Positions 22,335 to 35,200 of a stretch of DNA of 64,000 nt are shown piece after piece; within the stretch, counting starts at the first letter, position 1, and each line of letters starts with the position of its first letter. The position numbers were made by a program, and so were the translations under genes. The notes under the pieces were generated by a model. It worked only from the letters and a program-made list of their open reading frames with translations. It made no database searches and was not told where the DNA came from. Location of the stretch: assembly GCA_964036295.1 (NCBI GenBank), contig OZ038468.1, positions 14,274,683 to 14,338,682 of the forward strand. The letters are read 5' to 3'. Source of the DNA: Plumapathes pennacea (lineage: Eukaryota; Cnidaria; Anthozoa; Antipatharia; Myriopathidae).

Positions 22335-25111
22335 CTATTGCAAGGCCTTTTTGATTTCTTTGACAAGCATCGACGCAATGGCCATTTTTTCGCAGTTGAC
22401 GACTACCGCACTCCCTTTGCCGTCGTTGGACACTTTCACGGTGACGAGAACGGGCACCCCCTTGGACACTGTCTTGGCGGCGCATCTGTGAATCGTCTGC
22501 GTTCCGTCCTCGGACGTAGAATACGACACCACCGTCAAGTTTGCCGCTTCTTGGAGGCGCGAACAAACAGCTTCCCGAGAAAGACGGCCGTCAGGAATGT
22601 CCACGCTCGAGGAGCTCTCGTTCATGCCTTTCAGTTTTCCTGCAAAGAGACGATTCTTATTATTATTTTATTATTTTTATTTATTTTTTCACACAGGCGA
22701 AACGTAAAGCCCAAAACGATTTTCGCTCAGAGCGGTTTTTTGAACGACTGTCAAGTAATCGTATGATTAATATGGTTTTGCATTTGCTACGCTTTTGGCT
22801 TGATGCAACAAGTTTGACAGCATAATCTTCGCCTAGTGTGGCAAATCTTGCTTGTGTTCCTGGTTAGGCCTGTTTCAGACATCGAACTTCACACAAGTTG
22901 AATACAGTGCAGGTAAGCAAAACCTATTGTTTCAGGTAATTTACAAGAAAGCTAAGAAACCTATGGAAACGCTTGCTACGCAGGATATGATGCAACAGAC
23001 TTGTACTTGGCTCACCTTGCTCTCTTATAAAATCCTTCTCCGTCATGGTGGAACCTCGCAGTAGCTCACCAACAGGAGCTTTGATGCTCACAGGAAACTT
23101 GTGAACGTTTGTGCTGCCATACGAAAAAAGGGGCACATACTTTAGAGTTTATCAGCAGTCTTGACTGTAAAATATGTCTTATTAACGGAGTTTTTTTTCC
23201 TCGCCTAATTGCCCAAGCTCGAAGAGCACAGGGCCTAAAGTGAGGAAAACAAACGAGATTCCATAACTTTCAGTACGGTCCAAATAAACAAGGTTAAGGG
23301 GTTCTCTCAACCACAGTCCTTTGCGCGCCGAAATCCTTGGTTCCACCATTTTGGGAGCCCCGAAAGTCGAAAGATGAATAGCAATCATCCGACTCGTTTG
23401 AGGAGTAGATTAGTTTCTTTTGATCTAAAAGTGCTACTACCTATTTTTCTTTTCATTAATTGCGTTCTTTCGTGTTGGGAACCAAGCTCAACCTTGGATT
23501 TTCCAGATGTAAACAAAAACATTAAAAAGGCCGAAAGGGCCCCTTTAATGAGACACTTATCATGTGGCATATTCCGGTCCATAGCGTATTAAAACTGACC
23601 AATAAGCCATTCAATTCACAATAAGGAGCAGTTCGTGAAGCGCAGATGTTCTGGCTAGCCACCGGACGATAAAACTTGACGGCCAGAGCGGATAACTGAT
23701 TCTTTGGTGATAATGCAATTATATAGAAACAAGATCAAGCTCTACAGAGAGATTTACTTAACGGACACTCGCTTGTGTGGGGAGTAAGAGTGCTACTGCG
23801 CATGACTGTGAAAGTGGCTTACCAGAGCGTGCGTGCTATCTGTGCCATAGAATGAGAGTTATTGTCGCCTCAATCATGTCAAATGAAACTTATCACTTAC
23901 CATAAGTCAAAACTTGCTGGTTGAGTCGTGTCGTTGAAGTCGATTCCTAACGTGGCCGCTATTGAAGCACCAGGCGGCAGAGAACCTGTGCGATGCAGTA
24001 AAACAAGAAAATCAGGACTTCGACAAATGTGTTTGACTGTAAAGTTGTTTGCGCCTATTTTACATCATCATGTAAACCAAGTTAAATACACATGCACAAT
24101 TAACTCAATTTCCAAATTGCCTTCGAAGTGAAGTACAGTGTAAAGCGTTTCGTATGAAAATTAGTTTTATTGGCAATGACGAGGCAGATGTGAATAATCG
24201 AATTTTCAAGGACTGAGGCAAAAAGTAACTCTGGATATATTAAACACCAGTAAAAAAAAACGTTACACGTACCTATTTCTTGAAATTCCTTCAATTTCAT
24301 TCCCATTCCTAGTTTCTAAAATAACGAGAAAGTAATAATGTATCGTGTTAGGTGTCTGAAAGGCACGTACGAACAAATATTCATGTCATCCCTATCAACA
24401 ACAAAGACAGCCGTCTTGACCGACAAAACTATCTAACAATAATCTTTCATGGGACACACAGGACGCAGAAACGGACAAAGAAACAGACAAACAGAGAGAC
24501 ACAGACGAGGACACGGAAAGTGGGGTGTGTCCTGAAACACAAGGAAAAGAAAAAGCAAATATTTGTGAAAGCGAAGCTGAAATTTCAAAGCTTCAACTAA
24601 CGGCCTGGTAAAACGAGGACACATTGTGGCGGCAACACTGTGTCCTTCGATGTTTCTAGGGTTGCAAAACGTGCGGCAACATGGTTGCGCTCCGCGCGGA
24701 CACAACAAATGTTTTTGAAGTTTTTCAGAAACATTTTTTGTGTCCAGGACACAAATTTGTGTCCGCAACAAATGTTTGGCGCGTGGCAAAGCGGGGCAAC
24801 ATTTGGGAAACATGCGCGCGATACCCATGTTGCCGCCACAATGTGTCCTCATTTTGCCAGGCCTTAACAAACACAGAAGAAAAATGGCGAGGTAGCGAAG
24901 CCTTTCAACAAACCTGTCCTCCAACGTGAATGTTCGTCACTGGTGCTTCGGTGGTGTTGTTAAAAGTTATCTCCACAGATATCATGGTCGTGGAATAAAT
25001 GCACGGACTCCGCGTGAACTTGAACGTCGCCGCTAGTCCCTGTCCCGTCATCCTGTGCAGTAGCTCGTGTGATCGCGCGGCCGAAAAACTTGGCGTGGCC
25101 TGGGAGAGGGA
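22335..25111 (-). CDS. AP3B1: AP3B exons 27-31: C-terminal domain and ear
   Basis: Exons: 25111-24914, 24315-24273, 23985-23901, 23113-23016, 22639-22335. Conserved pieces are [20 protein letters not shown] and [17 protein letters not shown] in exon 27, GMKLKEF in exon 28, SLPPGAS and [17 protein letters not shown] in exon 29, [19 protein letters not shown] in exon 30 and LKGMNES with [18 protein letters not shown] in exon 31. This matches the AP3B1 C-terminal domain and ear that bind accessory factors. The stop codon is at 22335-22337. A 3.3-kb intron separates exon 26 from exon 27 and contains the foldback element 25501-27371. Confidence 0.95.
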
Positions 25112-28100
25112 CTGGGAAAGAAATCCGAGGTAAATTGTGAAAAACTGGGTAAGGGTTCATTTCTCCCTAGTTTCCTAATAGCTTCCCAATGTTCACGCAT
25201 CGAGTGAGGCATCGACTAAGGGTGTTTTGTTTTGTTTTTTTTGTTTGTTTGTTTTTTTGTTTTTGTTTTTTTGTTTTTTTTTTTTGTTTTTTTTTTTGTT
25301 TTTTTTTTGTGACCATGCCAATCAAAGCAGCGTCGCCGCTGAAAGGTCGCCCATTTCTTGTTAATCGATAGGTTTCGTCGCACTTGCTAGTTCGGGTATA
25401 CTTTTCTATTTAATGAGGCGGAGACAAATCCGATAATTGTTTGCAAAAGTTATATAACGGTGAAACAATTTTTTCGAATATTTTTTAAAAAGGACTGAAA
25501 ACAGCAAATCAAAGCAGCAAGGCAGCTCTAAGCTCGCGAATTTGTGAAAGGTCACATTTCATAATTTGCTCAACTTTTGGTATGTGGAAGTTCGGAACCG
25601 TTTCCGCGGGCCTCCACTTTTGCTAGACTGCGTATTTGAATAAGTCGTAGTTTTAAAAACCCTCCATTTACAAGGCGGCAGAGGGTGAAAACTACATGTG
25701 GCGCTCAAAATGAGAGAATTTAGATTTATCTCCAAAACACTGCGGCAATCATTTAGTACTCTGAACCGTGACGGGACTTCCCAAGCCGTCAAAGAAAAAA
25801 AAGAGTCTATCCGTGACTTTCGACACCTCAATATTTATCAGAGACATGATATTCCAGCCTGGCCTGCATCCAAACTAAATACGTGCGCAATAAAAACTAT
25901 GCCTTTCTTCTTTTGGCTGAGTTTCAAGTTAAATATATTTTAGGGAAATCTGATACACTTGTTGACAACTGTACTTGCGGTTTTGGTCAATCATATTCAC
26001 TTTTGAATTCTTCTTCCAGTATCCAGTATCATGCACAGCTAGTATTTGACACCTACAAATTTATCAGAAGCCATGGTACTACGCCTGGGCTGCATCCAAA
26101 CTAAATACACATGCAGAGAAAACTGCGGCCGTTCTTCTTTTGGCTGAGTTTCAAGTTCAAGGACATGACGTGCGGTTTCGGTCACGCATTATTCTTCTTC
26201 CATTTGTGTACAGTTTTTAAGCTCGCGTTCAGCACTTCGTGCTGAAAAGCGAAGCCTCATGCGATTAGTCCAACTGGAATGTGTCCCGTGTCCCGGTGCT
26301 GTCAACAATGGATTCCAAATATGGAAGTCGTTCTGTTCCCAATTTGGGCAGTATCGATATTACCGACAACGCAACAAAATCGAGAACGCGGTCGTCGAAG
26401 TAGTTTTTGTGGTGGCATTTTTAAGCGTCCCACCTTATTGCAGTTGACTGCGTCAGTCAGTCAGTCCGTCATGCTGTGTCAACAATTCGGCTTTGAAATT
26501 TGAGCATCAGCAAATACGCGAGAAGAAACGAAGAGATGGGAAGACGTTTTCTGGAGTTATTTTGATTGTTATCATTGTATTCCTTAATTGCCAGTAGATC
26601 TGTTGCACTTCAGAACCATTATCACATAGGTTTTGGTAAATTCTCGGTTGTTTGACAAGCGTAAGTCAAAGTTGAAATACCCGTGACCACTGACAGCCCT
26701 GAGCGACTTCAGCTTGTCGAAATATTTCTATCGTTTGATTATAATTGCTTTGCTTCGCATAGCTTTCGCCAGCAATGAAAAGTGTTGTAGAGAACTCGAA
26801 GAAGAAGAATTCGAAAATGAATTTGACCAAAACAGCAAGTAATGTCAACAAGTTATCAGATTTCACTTAAACTTATTCGACTTGAAACTCAGCCAAAAGA
26901 AGAAAGGCGTGTTTTCTTTAAGCACGTATTTAGTTTGAATGCAGCCCAGGCTGGAGTATCATGGCCTCTGATAAATATGTAGATGTTGAACATAAGCTGT
27001 GCATGAAATGAGTAATGAAGTCACGGATAGACTTTTTTCAGTGCGACTCCGGAAGGTCTCCTTCCGGTTCAAAGATTTGGCACTCGGTGAAGGATTTTAA
27101 ATTCTCCCAATTCGAGCGTCTAAGTTTATAATTTTCACCCTCTGCCGCCTTGTAAATAAGGGTTTTCAAAACTGAGACTAAATCGAATACGCGGTTCAGC
27201 AAAAGTGGAGGCCCGCGGAAACGGATGCGAACTTCCACATACCTAACAAAATTGAGCAATTTTTACGATGTGGCATTGAGCTAGTTCTATTACTGAAATA
27301 CCCACTCCCGCAAAAGTACTTTTTAAAAATTCGCGAGCTTACAGCTGCCTTGCTGCTTTGATTATTGCTGTGGAATATGACAATTTGAACAAGTGACAGC
27401 GACGTTGTTTCTTTTTTTCCAAGAGTCTTCGAAGTTTGCGTAAAAGAATATTCGACGGTTCTCTGGTCGAGTCGCTTCTGAATATAAATCGACCTTATTC
27501 ACCTTTACCACGCTCCGTTTAAATAGTAACGCGAGCGTTCGTCAAACATTTTAAGTTCACAAGCTGCTGTTGCACCCTCATTCAGCGGCTGGTTTTCGTT
27601 TAAAAACAACGCAATGGCTGCACTTCATGATAACAGTATAGCCATGCAGTTTGACTATTTCAGTGTCTTCAGTTTCAGTGTCTTCAGCGTCCGCGCTCAA
27701 CGGCGTTATATTTTCGTGCCTTAATAATCACAATGTAATATACATTCGCGGAAAATTTTAGGCTCAGTGACCAAACAAACTTCGAATGCTTGACCACCAG
27801 AATGACAACGAGTTCCAGAAAAGCTCCCGCACAAAAACTTGGAGAACTGCTATTATAACGCGTAACACGATCATGCCCAAATTTGGAATTGACAAAATCC
27901 TTATTTGGAAGTTCATTCTTGACACAGAAGGCTGGGGGGACATCGCGACTCCTTTAAGCTCGCCCCACTTCGTGGGCGACCTTAAAAAAGACGCAAGATG
28001 CATTCCATTGGGTGAAATTCCTATTCTGAAACTCCTATTCCGGTCATTGCACCGAGGGCACCTTCCTGAAAAGGTCAAACAATCACCCTCCCATACATGC

Positions 28101-31100
28101 GAAGTGCTATTGGGTCAAACAATTGGCGGGGACTTGACAGCAACCTGATCCCGCTAAACTTGGCCCGCTTGAAGGGAGGGGGAGGGGGGGGGAGGGGTAG
28201 TAAACCCTTCTCCAAGCGAAAACAAGCAAAACATTGTCCCTGCAAGGAGGGTTACCTAAAGTATCATATACAGTATATGTACGAGAAATATAATAGAAAA
28301 GGGAGACCCTTCTTGGAGGGTCACCCTCTGTCCACGCAAACTGCCCCTAAATATTTAACCATTTCTTCCCTCAGTGTTGGTGTGGTGGGACGTAATAGCA
28401 CACATACCGGTATCAGACCCGGTGAGGCATCACTCCCAAGATCCAGAGACTGCAAGTCGGACGCCAACGATGGGGAAAGAACTGCACCGCCTGCCGGTGT
28501 AGCGAGACTCTGCGCCGGGGCTACGTTGTCTAAAGAGAGCGAACACAAGAGATGAACCAAGAGGACCGAAGAGAAATGCTCAAAACGAACTTTTTGAGTT
28601 TATATCAGTATACGACGCACAGTACCGCTCGCAGGTCACAAATCGCGTTTCTTCTTTTTTTGCGGGACGCGAGGACACCCGCAGAGAAACATCAGCCATG
28701 CGTTTTTTCAAAATAATATATAGAGGATATTACACGGCGGCGCGAAGATATGAATTTTATTTTTGAGTGGTAAGAACAATATTTTACGAACGAGCGCTTC
28801 GCGAGTGAGTAAAATATTGTTTTTACCACGAGAAAATAAAATCCATATCTTCAAGCCGCAGTGTAATTTTCTTTTTATTATGTTAGACACGAGTGTTTTA
28901 CGAGAAATTGCACAAACAACCGTGCAAAAGCGGGAAATGATGCCAACGATATCACTAGTGAGGATATGGAAAATACGCCACTCGGGTCCCGGATGCAGTT
29001 TCGTATGGATTTTACGCACGGTATATTTTCCAGTAAAACACTCGTGTCTATATAATAAACGTGTACATGTGTACGCTTCTGTGCATTTGAATATATGTTT
29101 GCGTTATCTGTCTGTGTATGTACGTACGTATGTAATGTAATTATGCGTTTTAGTATCGTGCAGTCAGATATGCTTCACCAGTTACATCATCAAAAATGAA
29201 ACGTGTACGAACCATCATCAAAAATCAGCAACTGACTCGCGTTCCCCTGAGGCTTCTGCGGCTTTGCTTTAACAGTCTTTGTTTGTTCTTTTGCAATTGG
29301 CTTCGGCTTTGGCTTTGCCTGAAAAATAAAAAATAAAAAAATAAAAAATAAATAAAAATGAAAAAAAAAAAAAAAACTCTATAAAATGTATAAGACGTTG
29401 ATCAAAAGCGTAACTGTTTCGCTGCCCACACTTTTCCAAGTTTTAATCAAGCCGTGACGTCATTCACGACTCTTGTGCCGGCCGGAGAAGAGGGGTCTGA
29501 GAAAAGACTTTATGGAGCCTCTGATAAGGTTTCGGGTGCCAACCTCACTGGTAAGACTTGCTAAGGGCGGCTCGTCTGATGGAAGAGCATTGCCCATTTC
29601 AAAGATATTTTCACAAGTTGGTCTCGCAGTTGTTTGCTTCTCGAAGCAGATAATATCCTCGGACAATCAAGCATGCATATTTCCTTGCCAAAAGTAATTT
29701 ATTGTTTATCTGTTATTTTCAAAAGCTTGCCACGCAGTTTCTGTTTGTGTTAACAAACCTTCATCTGGTACCCTCGCTTGATCGACTCGTCTGATTTTAC
29801 TCACCTTGGCTGGTTTCACCTCCTCCTCTGATTCACTGGTGTCCGAGTCTGATGGCGATTCTGAACTGTACTCAGACTCTTCCTCGCTATCATCCGTGTT
29901 CTCCTCTTCACTGCTACCTGCACGGGCATAAAACAAGCAAAGCTTAATTATGAACATGCGAGTAAACCTCCTTTTCATAAGCAAGGTTTCGCACTAGGCA
30001 CAAAAGCCACACCAGCTGATCTCCTGGCGGATTCTTACAATTACTACAACAACTGAATCTTGAAAAAGTCATTCATATTATAATGCAAGCTTAGGAGAGG
30101 AGAGGAAAGGGGAAAAGGGGGGTGGGGTGCACGGAGAGGAGAGAGAGGGGAAGGGGCTTTTGTTCTATGACCTAAATTTACCGAAAGTTATTATGCTGTT
30201 ATTGTATAATAACACACTCCACAGATCACAATGAACTTACCACTTTCGTTTGACGACTCGGAGTTTTCATGACTTCCTTCATCCTCACTTCCGGACTCAC
30301 TCTCGCTGTCATCGTCAGATTCACTTCCGGACCCACTCTCGCTTTCACTTCCGCTGGATCCGGACTCTGAGTAAGCATGGTAACGAACGTGGCTGTGAAA
30401 CTTAGGCCGCAGATTTAGCGACAAGACTCAACCACAGTGCTTTGCGCGCCTGTATTTTTGTTTCTATCCGGCAACGCGCCATTGACGAATTTTCAACGAC
30501 CAAACTCGGACCAATTTTCATATGAAAATCTTCGTCTAGACCTCGTTTTGAAACAGAGGCAAATGGCAACTCAGAAGAGGCTATTTCTGATTGGCAGAGA
30601 AAGGCCGCTAATACTATTTTGGACTTATCAGAAAAGCGCAGAGAACACAAACAACAAAACTAAAGCAATCACACAATTACACTCCGACATTCAAGGTCAC
30701 AGAAACTGCCTCCTCCACAGGGTCTTCTTCGAGCGCGAGGAAGCTGGGCACGAACGTTGAGCGCGAGCGAGGGTTGCTGGGATCGCGCGTCTCCCCTGCC
30801 TATCTTCACTCGCGCGCCCCGCTAGGAGCAACCGTAGACGAGGCAGCTACAATAACCCAGGTAGTACCTGATTCGGATTCGGATTCGGATTCAGAATAGA
30901 AGGTCGATTTCTTCGCCTTCCCTTTCTTCGTAGACCGCGTGGTCCACTTAGTTTCGACCTTGAAGGAGCAAAACCAAGAAAAATATAATGATACAAGTAC
31001 AAACGTTTTCAGAACCAACCTTTTTTGACGTTTGAAAACGTGCATAATCCCTATTTAGACTATTACGGCACTTTAATTATGAATTCCCATTAAATGAATT

Positions 31101-32230
31101 TCAACTCTGAAGACTAATTTAAAAGTCCTTCCTTTGCCGCCATCAACATGGCCGTCCAACCCCTGTTTCATTACGATTACGTGTAAACTTATGAAACTTT
31201 ATGAGAGTTTAATGTATCAGCAACGTACCTCGACATTTCTGACTGACGCGTCCGGTGCTACTTCCGGGAAGTCGGGCAGCTCCTGGTATCCATTGGCCTT
31301 CAAGTTGATCATGTGTGACAACGAACCCAACTGAAAGCTCTGGCGTTCTACAAAAGACGCATAAAATGATTTGTCCGTGCAAAACTACAACTCTAGATCG
31401 AGATTCTAATTCTCCTAACCTGCCTGAACAAAACTGTACAAGTAGTGTTAACCCTTTCACTCCCAAGAGTGACTAACTTCGATTTTCTCCTTCAGTTTCT
31501 TACCAGAAATATATATGACACAGTAGGGAGAACTTGGCTTTTGATAGTTTGCTAAGATGAAAGGTGATTAAACTATCAATTCTCACTACATCACTCATAC
31601 ATTTTCTTTTTAAAAGGTTGAGAGAATCTGCATTTTGAGCTTGGGAGTGAAAGGGTTAAGAGAATTGGTAGTCTAACTAGTCTAATGGCCTGGCAAAACG
31701 AGGACACATTGTGGCGGCAACATTGTGTCCTTCGATGTTTCCAGGGTGGCAAAACGTGCGGCAACATTGTTGTGTTCCGCGTAGACACAACAAATGTTTC
31801 TCAAGTTTATCAGAAACATTTTTTGTGTCCAGGACACAAATTTGTATCCGCAAACAAATGTTTCGCGCGTGGCAAAACGGGGCAACATTTGGGAAACATG
31901 CGCGCGCTAGCAATGTTGCCGCCACAGTGTGTCCTCGTTTTGCCAGGCCTTAATCGCACGGAAGATGTCCTGCTATTTTCTCCATACTGAACTACGTATT
32001 AACGGACCATGTAGTGAAAGGAGAAAGTTGCATCTGATCCGTCCCTCTTGTGGCCTAAAGAGGTGATTGGTGCAGTAATAGTTTACAAGAAAGTTAAAGT
32101 GACGTTGATGACTCATTACCGACCTTTGAAGACCGACTCCACAACAGGCGGTGGTTTAGAAGCCAAGAATATCTTCTTTACATGTTTATTAAGTTGACTA
32201 TTCTGGAGACAACAGTACAATAAAAACATC

Positions 32231-32270
<40 letters not shown>

Positions 32271-35200
32271 TACAGCAATCATCCTGACTTTCTAAAAAAT
32301 ACGCGTATTGCGAACGCATGTCCCTCTTGAATTAGAAGTAGTACCAGCAGCAACTGCAACAGCAATACTAGCAGTAACTGTGCACACGGCACCTGCACCG
32401 TTACAGGACAGCTCTTTCTCACCGGTTCGGTCGGCAGCAGCAACTGCTTCAGGAATCTCGCTCGGTCTCTCACGTCGTAGTTTTGGTCGTACTTGGCAAG
32501 ATTGAGCACATACTGACAAATCAACTTGGTCTGCAAGGAGAAAAGAAAAAGAAGGTCCGCTACAGGTTCCGGAGAAAAAAAAAAAACTGCGCAAAAACAA
32601 GAAGGAACTTGGCAAGATAATTCCACCAGAACATTAAAGATGGGAAACATGCAGTGGGATACTGTATGTAAAAATACAGTATTCATGAGTCCCATTACCT
32701 TACAAAGATACATTATTTCCTCGAGAAAGCGTCCGGGATACTTACTTTTCAAATCTCGCATTCAACAGGGGCAAAAAATCGAGGAGGGGGTGGGGGAGGG
32801 GCGCTTATTAGAGGAACAAGGCATTACGTTATTACATATCGTCAAGTTTCACAAAGTGGCTCGTCTCAGCTAATCCAATGTTTTGTTTACACACGAGAAT
32901 GCATACAAACCCGAGCACGAACAAATACAGAAAATGATGGTAAAATACGTAGAGAACATTTCAGGTCAAACAACTAATCTTCACAAACGAGTCAGTTAAA
33001 AAGGATCCCCATGAAAGCTAAATCGAGTTTCGAGAAGATGGCGGTCAATCAATCACTCCAGGCGCGCAGAGGATTGTGGTCGAATTTCACGGCTCGTTAG
33101 CTCTACTATTCACTACAGTACCTGTTTGGGATTTGTAATCAACAGTTTGACGCCGAGGTTTAGTATCTGTAGCTTGACAATATCCTCCTGTGTAGAAAAA
33201 AGGGAAAGCATCGCCAAACAGAATCACTTAGAGTGGTGAAATACAAATTCTCGTTTCAATTCATAAAGAGAACCTACAGATACATCAATTGTCTTTTGCG
33301 TGAGGGATTTCACGTTCACGTTTGAACGATTTTCATTAAAGTATAACGTAGTTGAATGAAGTATTGTAAGTACTTTATGTATGAAAGGGAATCAGATGCT
33401 AAGTTGTATACAGAACTACATAGCATTTCTCAGAGGTTGAAACGAGCATACATGTGTTGCACATTGCTTGGATTCAAAGGGGCAGTGTCATAAATGCGCA
33501 TGCGCAAAATCCAAGATGGCGTCCACAAGTGAATTCTGATAACTCGAACCCTCGATTAACTCGAAACTCTCGATATCTCAAACCACACGTCGTTTCCCTT
33601 TGATTTGCTAGACACTGTAATTTTACCCTCGATAACTTGAACTCCCAATAATTCAAACCAAATTGTTTCCCTTGGGGGTTCGAGTTATCGGGTTCCACTG
33701 TATCTCTAAAGATAATGCCATGTATTCTGACCAGCTTCTTACTTCAGATCCAAAGGTCTTGGCCATTTTCCGGAGGACGTCCGGTGCAACCTTGGGAACT
33801 CGTTCTGCATACTCTCCGACCAACCATAAAATGCTTGCCCTGGCCATTGGTACCTTGTGGAGAATAATACTTGTCAATACCGCAGTACAGAAGCCCTATT
33901 GCTGTTAAATGCATTGAGTGCCCAATAAAGGCCATGCCACATGAGGCAATTTTTCCTGCAACATGTTTCGCAACGCTGACGACAGTATGTCACACGATGC
34001 AACAAATCCTCGCCATGTTGCGAAAAGTAGAAAACTGTTCAACTTTTCCTGCAACTTATCTCGCAATTTCTTGTTGCGTTGCAAGTTGTAAAGGGGGTGT
34101 CGCACGCGCAACTTCTTCTGCCACTTGTCTCGCAACGGCGTTGCGTTGCAATTGCAAGAAAATTTGCCTCGTGTGATATGGCCTTAACTGCCAACGGTTT
34201 TCTTCGTATAATGCTTCGATTGAAGGACGTTTATGATCCGACGAAGGACTCTTGCGGACTATTTGCAAAAAAAAAAACAAACAAAAACTGGTCACAAACA
34301 GGCAATACAGAAAACTTACAGTGATGGAATCCACGAGCTTGGCCATGTGTGCAATGATGTCTGAATTGCCCTTTGGCTGAAATTCAAAAGAAGAAGAAAA
34401 ACAATATGCATTTTACAGATGATGATAGGAGATGGTGGTGGTGATAATAGTCTTGGATATAGTCATGAGCTCATGATGATAATGATTATTATGATGGTGA
34501 CGATGATGATGATTACCATGATGAATGATGACGGTGATAATGATGATGAAGACAACAGCGAGGAATGATCATGGTGATGACGACGATATGATATTGATCA
34601 TGATGACGACGATGATGATGATGATGATGATGATGATGACAAGGATGATGACGATGATGATGATAATGACGATGATGATGATAATGATAATGATGATGAT
34701 GACGATGAAGATGATGATGACGAAAATATATTTTGTTCTCTTCAACTATCAAAGAACGTTTCCATTAAAATACCTTACCTTCAGCTGCAGTAGTTTCTTT
34801 ATCACCACCACACTTTCAGCAACTACAACCTCTGTCAAAAAAAGTTTGAAGACTTTTTAAGTACGAGTATTCAAGGTGAACTGACCTCTAACTCCCACCA
34901 TTCTGTTCACAAATCAGCTATCCTGCTTCTGTACAAGATTAAACTACAGAGCCCGGTTTTTCAAAGCACGATTAGGCTAATCCCGGATCAGTTCTAGATT
35001 TTCTTGTCATTTATAAGCCTGAAGATTTGAAGGTTTCGTCCACAACAACTCCCTTGATACGTTTTAAGCTAGAGCAAGCTTTTTAATCAATCTTCAAACA
35101 GAACCCTGCAGTTTATTAGCAGAGAGGTCGAGAGAAAGAATTTCGTTAATTCTGGATTTCGGCTTTCTAACAACTGGGCCCCAGTACAATCAACAACAAC

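Noticed and set aside
22338-22766. 142-residue plus-strand ORF
   Set aside because: Antisense shadow of the last AP3B exon.
24433-24924. 163-residue minus-strand ORF
   Set aside because: It runs through the palindromic TAA MITE; similar frames appear in the other copy at 31686-31950 in several frames, so they reflect repeat composition.
25189-25371. Phe/Cys-rich 60-residue ORF resembling a membrane peptide
   Set aside because: Produced by the TTTTTGT tract.
34513-34860. His-rich and Met-rich ORFs on opposite strands
   Set aside because: Triplet repeat (GAT)n read in different frames.
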